Of a DNA stretch of 64,000 bases, positions 22,267 to 33,254 are shown piece by piece. Source of the DNA: Isoetes taiwanensis (Eukaryota; Streptophyta; Lycopodiopsida; Isoetales; Isoetaceae); the NCBI GenBank assembly GCA_021234155.1, contig JAJEKV010000097.1:1056001-1120000 (forward strand), given 5' to 3'. How positions within the stretch are numbered: position 1 is the stretch's first letter; the number at the start of each line of letters is the position of its first letter. A model generated the notes under the pieces. That model made no database searches. It was not told the DNA's origin and was given only the letters and a program-made list of their open reading frames with translations. Made by a program: the position numbers and the translations under genes.

Positions 22267-24816
22267 GTGTACTATATAAGGGGAAGACGATGTGATTCCA
22301 TTTCTGATTCTGTCATTGCTCTTATACATGATTTTTGGATTTCTAATTCTAGGGTCTCTCCAAATACAAAGGATGTGAAATCTAAGAGACATGAAAGAAA
22401 TATCAGAGAAGAGCATGCTACACATTACTTAGAGCAAAGCCAAGTTAGTTACTACTCTACTATCTATCTACTCTTTCAAGGTCGATTTGATCACAGTTTT
22501 CTCTAGATCCTCTGTAACAGATTATAGATTGTGTGTTGTAAATGGTATATTATAGTTTTAGATCCAAGATGGATTGCATTATGTTTGGAGTAGATTGTGG
22601 TTTTAGATTACATTGTGGTTTCAATCCCATTGGTTTTGGATTGCATTAGTTAGGTTAGACTGTGGCTCAAGTTATATTGTGATTCATTGCATTGTGGTTT
22701 AAACTTGGTTGTAGTTGTGGATTACATTAGATTATGGTTTCGTTTGGATTGTGGTTTTGGATTAGAATGTGGTTTCTGGTTTCAATTTGCTTATGGTTGT
22801 GGATTACATTGTGGGTCTAGATTATGGTTCGATGGATTGTGGTTTTAGGTTAGATTGTGGTTTTAAGGTTTCTAACTAATATTGTTTTATTTTGTGGTTT
22901 GGAATTTCATTATTATGGCTTGAGGTTTAGGTTTGTAGTTCGGGGTTTTAATTTTGAGGTCTATATATGCATATTCAACAATAAGATTGATAATCAACTA
23001 TTGTTTTGTTCTTAGATGCAACTCTATAAGGCTTTCAAAGCAAAACATCCAAATGTCAAAGTTGGAGCTTCAGCTTTTCAAATTTTGAAGCTGTGGTTTG
23101 TAGTGAAGCTAGCATAGTATAACACTTGTTGTTGCATACATCATGTCAGGTTACAAATGCTATTGGATGGTTTAATTAAATTCAGAAAGAAACATTCAAA
23201 GTCATGTACTTGTGAGTGCAAGATTTTTACAGACATTAGTGATCTTTGGAAATGTATTGTTTGTCAGAAGGGTGAGATTGTCAAATTCTATAGTAAGGAT
23301 TGCCTTGACAGTACTTGTAGTGAGTGTGGGATAAAGAAGTTTGCAATCTGCCCCAAGGAATTAGAGAGTGAGGAGGTCGTGAAAAGGGAGTACATCGACT
23401 ATGAACATGGAGGTGTGGATAAACGTGAAGAGCATAAGAAAGTTTTGAAACACCAATACAAAGAGACCACACCAGCATTGCTAATAAGCAAACTCAAAGA
23501 CATATTGGAAAAATTTCCCCTCCACAATTTCAAATACAAATGGCAAAATAAACAGTTTCGTGAAATGCTCGATAATCTCCCTTCAGATGTCATAGTGTCA
23601 GTTGTGGATTTTGCAGAAAATTACACATTGAAAGAGAGAATACATGTGCAATCTCAATATTGGACAAGCGTGCAAGTGACCATTCTTGTCCACGTGACTT
23701 ATCATGTGGCTGAGAATAGTGAAGTAGTAAAAGAAACACATTATTACATATATCAGATGACCGCAAACATGATACCTTATTCGTACAACATTGCTTTAAT
23801 ATGCACTTCAATTATATGGAAGAGCAGGGACTGAAACCATGTAGGCACTGGGTTTTTTTTTATGGCGCTGCATCACAATTCAAAGCTGCAAGGCTATTTT
23901 ATTTTATTGGTGGATACTCATATCAGACTCTAATTCATGTGATGTGGAATTACTTTGGCAAATCACGAAAAGGGAGAACATGATGGCAAGGTTGTTGAAT
24001 TAAAGAGATGGATGAGAATGATCCAACTCCTACATTCTGATACTAAGATAGAGAATGCACATGATATTGTGGAGGCTGCCAAGGAGTTATTTTCTGATAC
24101 AGTTTCTTCCAAAGAGGAATAAAAAACAAAAAAGAAAGATATTAAAAGATTTTTTGGGATGTTAAAGCAGAAGAAGTGATAGATGTAAGGGAAGGGGAAG
24201 ACATAGATGAAAGATACTCAAAAAAGTTATAGTGTATATGCATTCAACTTGGGATCAACAACTCAATTACAGGTTCGAAGATTCTCATGCTTTTGTAGTT
24301 TTTGTTTAGATGAACATTGGGATTGATGCGAGAATACGTCATATGTGAATAATTGGGAACTGGTGGAAATTGAACCTGCTTCTTCATCTACTTGTGATGC
24401 AGTGGAGGTTAGGAAGTTATCAAAGGCACTTATATTCAGGTGTTAATATTGCTGACCGGGTCAAATGTGGAGATTATTTTGCAGTGACAGCACCAAAAAA
24501 CAACCCTGAAGGGGGTGATTTTTTATTGCTTGCATGTACAAGGGAGAAGTATGTAGTGGAAAAAGACTTCAAAGATAATGGAATGTGGTTCTTAAAAGGT
24601 GAAAGTATATTAGAAGGAACTTATTTCAAACAAAGTCCAAGTTCAAAGAGAGGTTATGAATTATGCTCTCAAGAAGGAGCTGCAAAGGTTTACTCTACAC
24701 AAGTGTGTTTTGTTAGAATCCCACTAATAAAAAGAAATTACGCTATCAAGGGACTTCACCTTCTAGATCCTAAGGATGAAGAACATATCAGAGCCAACTT
24801 ACCACCTATGTTGTCA

Positions 24817-24857
<41 letters not shown>

Positions 24858-24864
24858 TGAGTGA
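22267..24864 (+). pseudogene. Transposase-like gene with SDD/HD core and poly-Asp tail, one intron, frameshifted
   Basis: Exon 1 (22267-22443) ends at GTTAGT. A 572-bp intron ends CTTAG at 23015, and exon 2 continues in phase with QLYKAFKAKHPNVKVG. An in-frame TAG at 23115 precedes YNTCCCIHH, and then a long frame (23157) carries a cysteine-rich segment and VVDFAENYTLKERI. A frameshift near 23750 restores ISDDRKHDTLFVQHCF, then RHWVFFYGAASQFKAARLF. A second shift near 23970 restores GEHDGKVVELKRW. After another shift the C-terminus (24370-24864) reads GDYFAVTAPKNN and ends in 14 Asp and a Glu. The layout matches, from memory, a family of uncharacterised transposon-borne proteins common in animal genomes whose core reads S-D-D-x-x-H-D ... 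W-S-D-G. In this copy the latter Asp is Tyr. Function as a DNA transposase is inferred. Confidence 0.6.
22520..22930 (+). repeat. Imperfect TTGTGGTTT-rich repeat in the intron
   Basis: Variants of ATTGTGGTTTTGGATTA recur about fifteen times in 400 bp, giving a T/G-rich strand inside the intron of the transposase-like gene. It looks like a decayed minisatellite. Confidence 0.6.
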
Positions 24865-24984
24865 ACATACGTTGTTGTGAGCAGATGATGATGATGAACA
24901 GATCAAAGCCACTTACCACCTGGGTTGTCATGATGATGATATTCATGTATTGATGTTTTAATAGATGATGATGACGATGATGAT
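24813..24984 (+). repeat. GAT/GAC triplet repeats
   Basis: GATGAC repeats at about 24817-24861 encode the poly-Asp tail. A second GATGATGAC cluster lies at 24964-24984 outside the frame, so the microsatellite has spread beyond the gene. Confidence 0.8.
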
Positions 24985-25439
24985 GAGTTGATACACCTTG
25001 TGTTCTTCTATTAATGTTTTCAAGATATTCATGTATTGACGTTTAAATAGATTCCTTGTGTTTTTTGTGTTGTGCACGATAATGTTATTGTTTAGACTTT
25101 ATGTTATTAATGTTACGTTGATAAATAACATATATTTAAAAGGTATGTTGGTTTGTTCATTTGATAGATATTGAATAGGTGTTAGGTTCGAATCCAAGGA
25201 TGTTGAGTTTGAATTTTGGATTCATGAATATTAAAGTAATTTTGGATCTATGTCTTATATGGTAGAGTAGTTTTGGATCTATATATCTTACCAATAGCAC
25301 AAAAACCCTAAACGTATCAATATCTCACACCAATATCCTCATGCCAAAGAAGCAAAAGTAGCATGTGTATATAAGATGCACCTAGAAGTGATTAAGTATC
25401 ATGTGATTAGGCCTTGTTGACAAACCTTTGGAAACATCC
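24985..25439. other. No gene recognised
   Basis: AT-rich sequence downstream of the transposase-like gene; nothing identifiable. Confidence 0.3.
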
Positions 25440-25580
25440 AAGGGGGATGCACCTGTGGTGCGTGTAGGGGATGCCCTACAATTCGTCGAGCCACATTGGT
25501 TCGAGTTCTAATGACCTTGAATCGGATATAATTCGAGGGTTCTCTTTAAACGGAGATTTACGGAATGCAGAAGGGTGGCC

Positions 25581-26179
25581 GAGATAGGTTCCAATAAAGT
25601 CAGAGTGGATATCCCACTATGATGGCTCACATGATCTAACCTCTAGGGTGGCTACCTAGAGAGTGTGTAACCTCGAGGGGCACATTTGCTCGAGAGGCAC
25701 ATTTGGAGTAGCCATCTAAAGGGTGTCCTAAAGGGTGGATATCCCACTATGATGGCTCACATGATCTAACCTCTAGGGTGGCTACCTAGAGGGTGTGTAA
25801 CCTCGAGGAGCACCTTTGGAGTAGCCATCTAAAGAGTGTCCTAGAGGGTGTATAGTATAGAGTCTCTTAAAGGTCTTAGAGGGTGGTTGTGAATGATATG
25901 CTTGTGGGTACGTGTTGACAATTGAATTTACAAGACAAAATTGGGAGATAGGTTTCAATAAAGTCAGAGTGGATACCCCACTATGATGGCTCACATGATC
26001 TAACCTCTAGGGTGGCTACCTAGAGGGTGTGTAACCTCGAGGGGCACCTCTGGAGTAGCCATCTAAAGGGTATCCTATAGGGTATATAGTATAGTGTCTC
26101 TTAGAGGTCTTAGAGGGTTGTTGTGAATGATATGCTTGTGGGTATGCATTGACAATTGAATTTACAGGACAAAATTGGA
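25581..26179. repeat. Tandem repeat, three units of about 150-235 bp
   Basis: GATGGCTCACATGATCTAAC followed by CCTCTAGGGTGGCTACCTAG recurs at about 25620, 25750 and 25985. Units 2 and 3 are nearly full-length copies (about 25734-25945 and 25946-26179); unit 1 is shorter. No coding content is seen. Confidence 0.8.
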
Positions 26180-26261
26180 TACATCCGAGAGATGGATGTG
26201 CTTACAGGTATGTATAATCAGCTGAAAATGTATACAAACCCTTAAACAAAAACAACTAAAA

Positions 26262-26490
26262 AGAAAAACGAAAGTGAGTGAGTGAGGTAGTGAGATGGAG
26301 GTGCTTTCCCCTCGAGAGTGAGGCCGATGAGCAATAAATGAGGTGGGACGCTTCCCCTCGAGAGTGAGGTCGACGAGTGAGGTGGGGCGCTTCCCCTCAA
26401 GAAGTGAGGATAAGTGAGGTGGGGGCGCTTCCCCTCGAGCAGTGAGGATGGGTGAGGTGGGGGCGCTTCCCCCCATCGCCATTGAGGGAC
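26262..26490. repeat. Short tandem repeat of GAGGTGGGGGCGCTTCCCCTCG type
   Basis: About four to five copies of a 35-60 bp unit containing GCTTCCCCTCGAGAGTGAGG occur head to tail. They are GC-rich relative to the surroundings. Confidence 0.7.
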
Positions 26491-26589
26491 TTTGCAGCAT
26501 TAGACCAAGTCCTTAGAGAGGTCCTTAAAAAAGTGTCTTTAAGAAAATGAACTCCAAAAAGAAATACAAACAAACAAACAAATAAACTA

Positions 26590-27150
26590 CGAAAACTCAA
26601 ACCACAAACTCAAACTCCAATTCTCACAAACTCAAACTCCACAAACTCAAACTCCAATTCTCTTTGTGGCTTGTTGCTTCACAAACTCAAACTCCACAAA
26701 CTCAAACTCAAATTCTCTTTGTGGCTTGTTACTACACAAATTCAAACAAACTACACAAACTCAAACCACAAACTCAAAACTCCATTTCCCTTTGTGGCTT
26801 GTTACTACACAAACTCAAACTCCACAAACTCAAACTCCAATTCTCTTTGTGGCTACTCCATTTCCCTTTGTGGATTGTTTACTACACAAACTCAAACTCC
26901 AATTCTCTTTGTGGCTTGTTACTACACAAGCTCAAACTCCATAAACTCAAACTCCAATTCTCTTTGTGGCTCGTTACTACATAAACTCAAACTTTCAATT
27001 CAACTCCAGCTTTGTGTTTACAATATATTCAAAATCTGAATAAGCAAGTACTCTCATGCCTATTACAATACACAAACTCAAACTCCACAAACTTAAACTC
27101 CAATTCTCTTTGTGGCTTGTTACTACTTAAACTCAAACTTCCATTTCAAC
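26590..27150 (+). repeat. Minisatellite of CACAAACTCAAACTCC and TTCTCTTTGTGGCTTGTT
   Basis: A composite unit (ACAAACTCAAACTCC runs, then AATTCTCTTTGTGGC, then TTGTTACTACAC) is reiterated about nine times with variable spacing. The open frames across it merely translate the repeat in three phases. Confidence 0.85.
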
Positions 27151-27300
27151 TCTAACTTTGTGTTAAAAATATATTCAAAATTTGAATAAGCAAGTAATCT
27201 CATGTCTATTACAAGTAATATCCATAATCTCTAAAACCTTGTTATATATACAAATAATCAAGTAATCCCTTATACTAGACACAACCTATCGGTTTGGATA

Positions 27301-29470
27301 CTATAACCGATTCTGTATGGCAGTATCTTCCTCCATGATGATTTTGGCAAACATACAAATATACAATTCACATGAATAACCATCTGATTGGAGAGGATGA
27401 GGGCTAAGATGGCACCACCGCAAATTCTCTTTGAATTGGGCTGCTCGTGGGGAAAGCTTGGCCAAAGCTTCTATTAGCCTATTATAAGAGAGGAAAGTCA
27501 ATTCCTGCATGATCAAAATAAGTTTACATTTGAATTCATAAATTGACCACTTGCCTGCTTATGGGTGTCCAATCATACTTTTGACAACCAAGGCTATCAA
27601 AGCACAATATAACTAGATAAGTATAATTGCTAGGGGCTAAAAGACCCAATATTACAGCTGCAGTCCAATGATTCGTATGGCACATAGGAATAATCAAACA
27701 TGCACAATGGTCCATATCCAATCCCAGTAACAATTTGGATATAACAAGTTTTTTTTTTTTTTTTTTCATTTTTATATATCCATAGAAATGCCCAACAACC
27801 ATGGCTGTAAAACTTTGGTAAAATAGTCTCGATCACCTTGGTCAGGATTGAAGGTGATAGGAGTGACTATAGTGTGTCGGGCATTTTGTAGCCTTTGTAT
27901 AGATGGTCATCAATCAAGAGTGTATTGACCACTTTGTAGAGGTTTGTGGTTGTACACTTTCTCCAGAATCTTGAAGTTAATATTGATTTTATTAACTTTA
28001 GTGCATGCTCTAGTGAGTTCCTTTAGACCCCACTAGAATACTAATGCAAAGAATTTTTTAGTTATCAGGTTCAAAATAGTACCATCAAAATCAGCCCATA
28101 TTGCAATGTCAAACTGGTTCATACACCAGCCAAGAAACTCAAATAAACCTTTCCTAAATACCACCATCTTTGTTTGAAAGCATCAAAAGTTCCAGTGGTG
28201 GATCCACCCATGGTATGACATTCCTACTAGTTTGCTCGTAGAATTTTTCAAGCATACCATTGATATTAAAGATCAATAGTTTTTTAGTCAACCTGATTCT
28301 CTTGATAGTTGGAGATGATGCACAATCACTTCCAGGTATAATAAGATCAATTTTCTTATCTTTGAACCGTACCAGAATTATCAGGTACTAGTAGAAACAA
28401 CAAGAAACAACGGTCAAATATTGAGGAAGAAAGAGACCAAAAAGATTAGGAAAAAAACGAACCCTTTTAACTCAATCAATGTAGGTATCTTAGTTGGTTG
28501 TTTTGTGGATGGTGGCTATTTGACATTACATTATCATCATCAAATTGTATTTCTTGAGCCAAAAGAGTTGCTAGATATTTAGTACACTAATTTACGAACT
28601 GTAATGGAACAAAAGTGAAGGAAGAATACCTTTGGTTTTTCTAGTAGATATATCTATATGTAAAGAAACTATAGCTTACGTATAAATAATAGTAGAACTA
28701 CCAAAGGAATAATAAAATTAGTATCTTAAACCAACCAGATATGAAATCTTTCACTTCTACAAAAAGTGTTTTTTCAATGCAACGAACTTCTCCTCATTGT
28801 TGAAGCTAGAAAGCGATTTTTTAGATATGGTGGACTCCGCTTGCTTGGTAGAGCTAGAGGGTTTATTGATCTTATCCTCCTTGTTGAAGCTAGAAAATGG
28901 GTTTTTAGATGCGATGGAAACTTCCTGCTTGGTAAAGCTAGAAGGGCTAGGAGCTCCAGATAGAGAAGGTTCATTGTAGCTTTTGGAGGCATCTACTGCA
29001 CTTGTAAATTTGGAGGCATCATCATATGTTGCACTTGATCCTTCATTTAGATTTGACTGCAATTTGAAGCCTGCATGCAGCAATATACAAGAAGAATGAA
29101 AAATAACATAAGTTATTTTAATACAAACTATTAACTTTTATATTACCTTGTTTCTCACTTTCTAATTGCCCAATGTGCTCTTCTTTCTCAATTTCAGGTT
29201 GCACTGCATTCTCCACCTGGATCTTTTGCTCTTCTATCTGTAAGAATACATATCCCTTCTCTCTACTTGTATTCGCATATGTGGGATTCATATGAATATC
29301 TAAAATGACAACCAACAAAACCATCAACATTAAATGATGTTAAGAAGTTGATTGCTTAATCACTTATACATACCATATGAGTGTACAATTTTCTTCACAC
29401 CAAATGCAGCAATCCAAGTGGCAAGTATGATCTGGTCACAATCTGGGCTACAACACTTATCGCTATAACT
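27301..29470 (-). pseudogene. FCP1/NIF-like HAD phosphatase fused to Ulp1-like (C48) protease, multi-exon, decayed
   Basis: HAD phosphatases of the FCP1/NIF type dephosphorylate proteins, and Ulp1-type proteases cleave SUMO or related tags. Down the minus strand: an exon with YSDKCCSPDCDQIILATW (about 29470-29376, donor GTATGT), an exon at 29303-29145 (acceptor TTTTAG), and a Ser/Lys-rich exon from 29072 (acceptor TGCAG). Then IRLTKKLLIFNINGML (28321-28250) aligns with the HAD motif I region, but the expected D-x-D is N-I-N. VVFRKGLFEFLGWC, FDIAIWA and LLIDDHLYKGYKMPD follow, as in NIF proteins. Next is a protease segment with NHWTAAVI, CFDSLGC (27536-27802) and, after another intron (acceptor TGCAG), PLQSDGYSC (27301-27516), giving the His-Asp-Gln-Cys order. 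Several frameshifts and stops make it non-functional. Captured Ulp1 domains occur in plant Mutator-like elements; no such transposase is visible here. Confidence 0.65.
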
Positions 29471-29510
29471 GAAAACAAGAAATTATACATATCAATTTAA
29501 AGAGTTTAAC

Positions 29511-29760
29511 GATCAAAATAGAATAGAATAGAATTATTGTCCCTTGTGCCCTAAGGCCCCTGGACTGATGTAGCATGGGCGAGCTCCCTAAAGGGCACTA
29601 CTAGCACATCATGTTGTTATATTGTAGCCTTTTCTGAAGGCTTTATTAGTACCGGCATCCCGCTTTTAATCGGTATCATGACCGTGCGGTGGTGCGTCAT
29701 TATTTAACAATTTTTTCTACCGGATGTGACAAGCATGCTAAGATCTTTCAGGTGGCCAAT
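29511..29760 (-). mobile_element. Possible LINE 3' end with AGAAT repeat tail
   Basis: An AATAGAATAGAATAGAATT run at about 29519 is followed by TGTCCCTTGTGCCC and GCGAGCTCC blocks. These resemble the sequence at 58386-58470, which leads into a zf-RVT relic. If the comparison holds, this is a minus-strand LINE 3' end whose coding part is missing. Confidence 0.35.
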
Positions 29761-29931
29761 TCATCACTGTTGGAATGTTTTAGGTCAAAACAATTTGCAT
29801 TTTGTCTGAATACCAGGTCCCTTTAGTCACACACTTGATAATTTTTTATGTACTTTGAAGCTATGATTGGTTAGGCATCTTTTAACATGTGATGAGAGCA
29901 GTGTAGTTTCTAACAGGTATAACACTTTTAG

Positions 29932-30318
29932 GTTTATGCAACTTTTGTAACAGCTGGTCCCGACGGCGCATATAACTTTTGGGACAAGGACGGTAAGCAG
30001 AGACATAAGGTTCTGTCCTTTATTCTAGCTCCCTTACATGATAGATGGAGCTATTAAAGTTCTGATGGATGTTATACTGCAGGCATTACAGAGATGTAAC
30101 CAACCAATCTTTTGTAGTTGTTTCAACAGTCACGGTACAATCTTTGCTTATGCAGTAAGACATGCCCTTTTACTCTTGATATGAAATTGTCAATTTCACT
30201 GCTTTTCTGAATATTTCCCTTATTTTGTAGTATTTTTTGTCATCAGTTAAGCTATGACTAGAGTCGTGGGGCAGAGAATCATAATCCTGCTGCAGCAAAG
30301 TATCTAATGACAAAGTAA
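29932..30318 (+). pseudogene. RAE1 (mRNA export WD40 protein) 3' fragment
   Basis: RAE1/GLE2 is a WD-repeat nucleoporin-associated protein needed for mRNA export and mitotic spindle function. Three exons with correct splice borders are visible. The first, 29932-30009, reads TFVTAGPDGAYNFWDKDGKQ. The second, 30083-30154, reads LQRCNQPIFCSCFNSHG and FAYA, with donor GTAAGA. The third, from 30247, reads SYD-stop-SRGAENHNPAAAKY. All are in phase with each other. The conserved Trp of SYDWS is a TAG here. Upstream exons encoding the other WD repeats are absent, apart from a possible degenerate QNFTF-like exon near 29786. A LINE sits 80 bp downstream. Confidence 0.8.
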
Positions 30319-30399
30319 GATAACTAGATTTAGATAGGGCAATAAAGCAAGATGATATAATGAGGAGCAGTTCATAGGGATTTGTTGTCTAATGACGAC

Positions 30400-31141
30400 A
30401 TGATTATTGGGAGAACTCTATGTATCAGTTGTTGGTTGATACTGATATTCTTCCTCCGTCTAATAAGTGGTCTCTTCAACTTCCTCCTCTTCAATGGCAG
30501 AAGGTGTGGTCTTGGGCATGGGACAAGCTACTTCATCCTAAAGTGGCAGTTCTTTGGTGGCAGATTCTTCATAGGTGTCTGCGGGTTAATGTGCTTGTCC
30601 ATAAGTTTAACCCTAGAATATCAAATCAGTGTCTAGTATGCAAGCGTGGATCTGAGACCATTGAGCATTGCTTTTTCATGTGTGAACACCTTAGATAGGT
30701 ATGGGACTGGTTGTTTTCCCTTTTTCAGGTTTCACTAACAAGTCAACAACTGCTTTTGGCAATTTACCCAAGTACCTGGACAGAGTTACAAGGCCAGGCT
30801 TTTCATCTAGCAGCAGGATGGTTGCTTTGGACTATCTGGAAAAGACGAAGATTGGTAATCTTCAAAGGTCTGGATGTGGCAGATAATCGTGTTCTCCAAG
30901 AAGCTCAAGGTTACATTGTAAAGTCGTATCATTGTTCTTCACTTGCCCCTCGCAAGAGGCGATTGATTTTTGAGGAGTTTTTGGATGTGCACTCTTATGC
31001 TTAGGCAGGTTGCTTCACTCGGTGGGTCTCCGCTTATCCGCTGAGATTTTATTCCTGTCTCTGCATTTATACTTGTATTTGACTCTTTGATTGAATAAAG
31101 TCTGACGTCCTTCAACAAAAAAAAAATGATTATTGGGAGAA
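30400..31141 (+). mobile_element. 5'-truncated L1-type LINE insertion with 16-bp target site duplication
   Basis: The direct repeat ATGATTATTGGGAGAA flanks the insert at 30400-30415 and 31126-31141, and the insert (30416-31125) ends in an A-rich tail after TTCAAC. The coding part (30420-31004) is one continuous frame. Its zf-RVT region reads WDKLLHPKVAVLWWQILHRC with CLVCKRGSETIEHC, followed by the ORF2 C-terminus LLLAIYPSTW, FHLAAGWLLWTIWKRRRL. A single in-frame TAG at 30696-30698 is the only disruption. This is a textbook target-primed insertion and probably young. Confidence 0.9.
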
Positions 31142-31589
31142 TTTTGAGAGTCAATAGATTACTCATCCACCGACCTCTCATGCATTTACAGGAAGCCGAG
31201 ATAAAGGGAAAGCCAAGAGTAGCATCAACTGGAAGGAAATAAAGCATGACACATCTGCCAAGGTCATGCATGTTAATAAACATGTGAAAGAAATCCAATT
31301 GCGCAGATGAGACTTCTTTGAGATTGTTTGTAAAAACAAATTCATTTGATTGTAAATGTCTGCATGATCCACTCGACAACCTCATTGCATTCTAAAGATT
31401 TTGCTACCAATTCACGTGATGAAATGTCAACTGAACAACCCATTTTTTATGTAATCTATTTTTCTTTAGTTGTGCCCCGCCTTCTCCATAAGTTATAGTC
31501 GTACTCAACTCCTTTATATGTGCTAAAGTAGTTGAGTTGTCTACATTGTGAATACTCCAGATCCTGCAACTAATACTAATCTTGACATA
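31142..31589. other. No gene recognised
   Basis: Minus-strand frames (30939-31385, 31178-31372) overlap the LINE end and show no motif. Confidence 0.3.
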
Positions 31590-31830
31590 TTGGGTTGATA
31601 AAAAAAATGTTCTCGACGTAGACTCCATTCTGAATAGACACAATTCAAACGGTTAAGTGAATGGACAAAAGAAATTTATCGCGGCGGCTACAATTCAAAC
31701 TGTTAAGTGGGTTGACAAAAAAAAAATGTTCCCGACGTAGACTCCATTCTGAATAGACACAATTCAAACGGTTGAGTGGACAAAAAAAATGTTCGCGGCA
31801 AGGCCGCCGCAATAAATTCTTGTATATATT
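31590..31830. repeat. 117-bp tandem duplication ending in a GC-rich hairpin
   Basis: GACGTAGACTCCATTCTG and ACAATTCAAACGGTTAAG blocks occur at about 31615-31655 and 31733-31772. The right end has the hairpin GCGGC AAG GCCGC (31795-31807) followed by AATAAATTCTTGTATAT. A related AATTTATCGCGGCGG lies inverted at about 31675. The hairpin plus flank recurs inverted at 34590-34630. Confidence 0.55.
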
Positions 31831-33254
31831 AATACATAATCTGAGTAACGGGAAAAATTGATGCAGGCGCTGCATGGTCACTAATGGAAAGAATTTCTCA
31901 AATGCCTTTGTTGTCTAGGCAGTGGCATGGTATGGTATTCTTGCATCCATTTCTGCACATTGATCATCTAGGGATTTGGGCTTTTTAACACCAGGGAACA
32001 AAAATACAGATTTGATAAACATATGAAAATAAATGATTGATATGGTTCGGGATTCTTTTCCTAGATTAGGTATGTTTGGACATATATCTTTTATCTTCCA
32101 GAGTCAGTCCTTGTTGGCGTCATGCATTCCATTTTACTATTGGCCTTTATCTCCACACAAACTACCAAGTCTGTTACTACATTTCTCTATGTTTTACAAT
32201 GAGTAACCATTTGCCACTAAAACTATCTCTTAGTAACTGTTACATAATATAGGAAAACATCTCAGATGGTGAGATAAGCCCCATTAGCTTAAAGCAGCAA
32301 TTTTAACACATCAATTAAGCTTGCATTTTCAAACCCCCCTTGATATAAATATGATTTAAGAAGAGAAATAGCAGATGGCTTTACCAAACTTGTAGTAGGC
32401 CCAAATTTTGTCAGATTGAAGATTGTACCTCATGCAGCCATTGAAGCTGCAAGAACGAGAAGGTTAGAACTTAATAGCATCATCTTTGGTGCAAGTCAGC
32501 AATTGATAAAGTAAATGTTGATGAACAAGAATAGTGACAACTCACGGGATGCAAGCAGTTATATATGTGGTTCAGGGAAACATGTAAAGATGTGATGAAT
32601 TGGGAAATGATATATCTAATTTGACATTGTCATAAAAACTTACCTTTTCAACGTCACGTAAATCACTTCTCAAAGCATGAGATTTATATGGAAGTAATTA
32701 CAATGGATCCTAGACTGGAATTAAGCCTATCTAGTACAGAGCAGTGCCAAGCAACAAGCAGTCTTCCAAACTTAAAGTCCTATATAATGCACCTTTTCTC
32801 CCAGCCTTATAAAATCACTGAAGCATCGTCTTGCAGTTCAATATGTCTGAGAGAACTAGCATATAAGCATCTTTATAGTTTTTTGGCAACTTTGTGATGC
32901 AACATGAATCCGCAGAATCATGCAGGCTAATGCAAATCTTTTACATTAAAATACAAAGGGGTTTTTGGAAATTGGTGGACGAATTAAAGTATTTTGTAAA
33001 TTTCCTATATTGTTCCTCTAAAATATATAAAATATATTGTTGAAAGGACTGATAATACAAGATGCAGCGCCTGGACGGCGGAGATCGTTCACAAACAAAC
33101 GTTATCTGTAGCTGAACCCTTTGTGGCATGCCGAGCTATTAACGCCATTCTTGTAAGCTCTCCCGGATTGGGGTTTTTTGGAACAACAAACTTGTTTTTA
33201 AGTATCAGGTTTTCTTGTTTCTCATATTTTGCAGGGAGAACAATATCTACATAA
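31831..33254. other. Upstream region of the bTHXc gene
   Basis: No other gene is recognised. A pyrimidine-rich run ending TTTTGCAG at about 33234, just before the ATG, and a GTAAGC donor-like site near 33151 suggest a 5' UTR intron, a common feature of plastid protein genes. Confidence 0.4.

Noticed and set aside
23115-23117. Stop codon repaired by organellar-type RNA editing
   Set aside because: U-to-C editing in ferns acts on organelle transcripts; this is nuclear transposon DNA with other frameshifts.
26664-27039. Overlapping 92-122 codon frames as genes
   Set aside because: They are the same minisatellite read in three phases.
26590-27150. CRISPR-like array
   Set aside because: Units are irregular in length, have no unique spacers of constant size, and lie in a plant nuclear context; this is a minisatellite.
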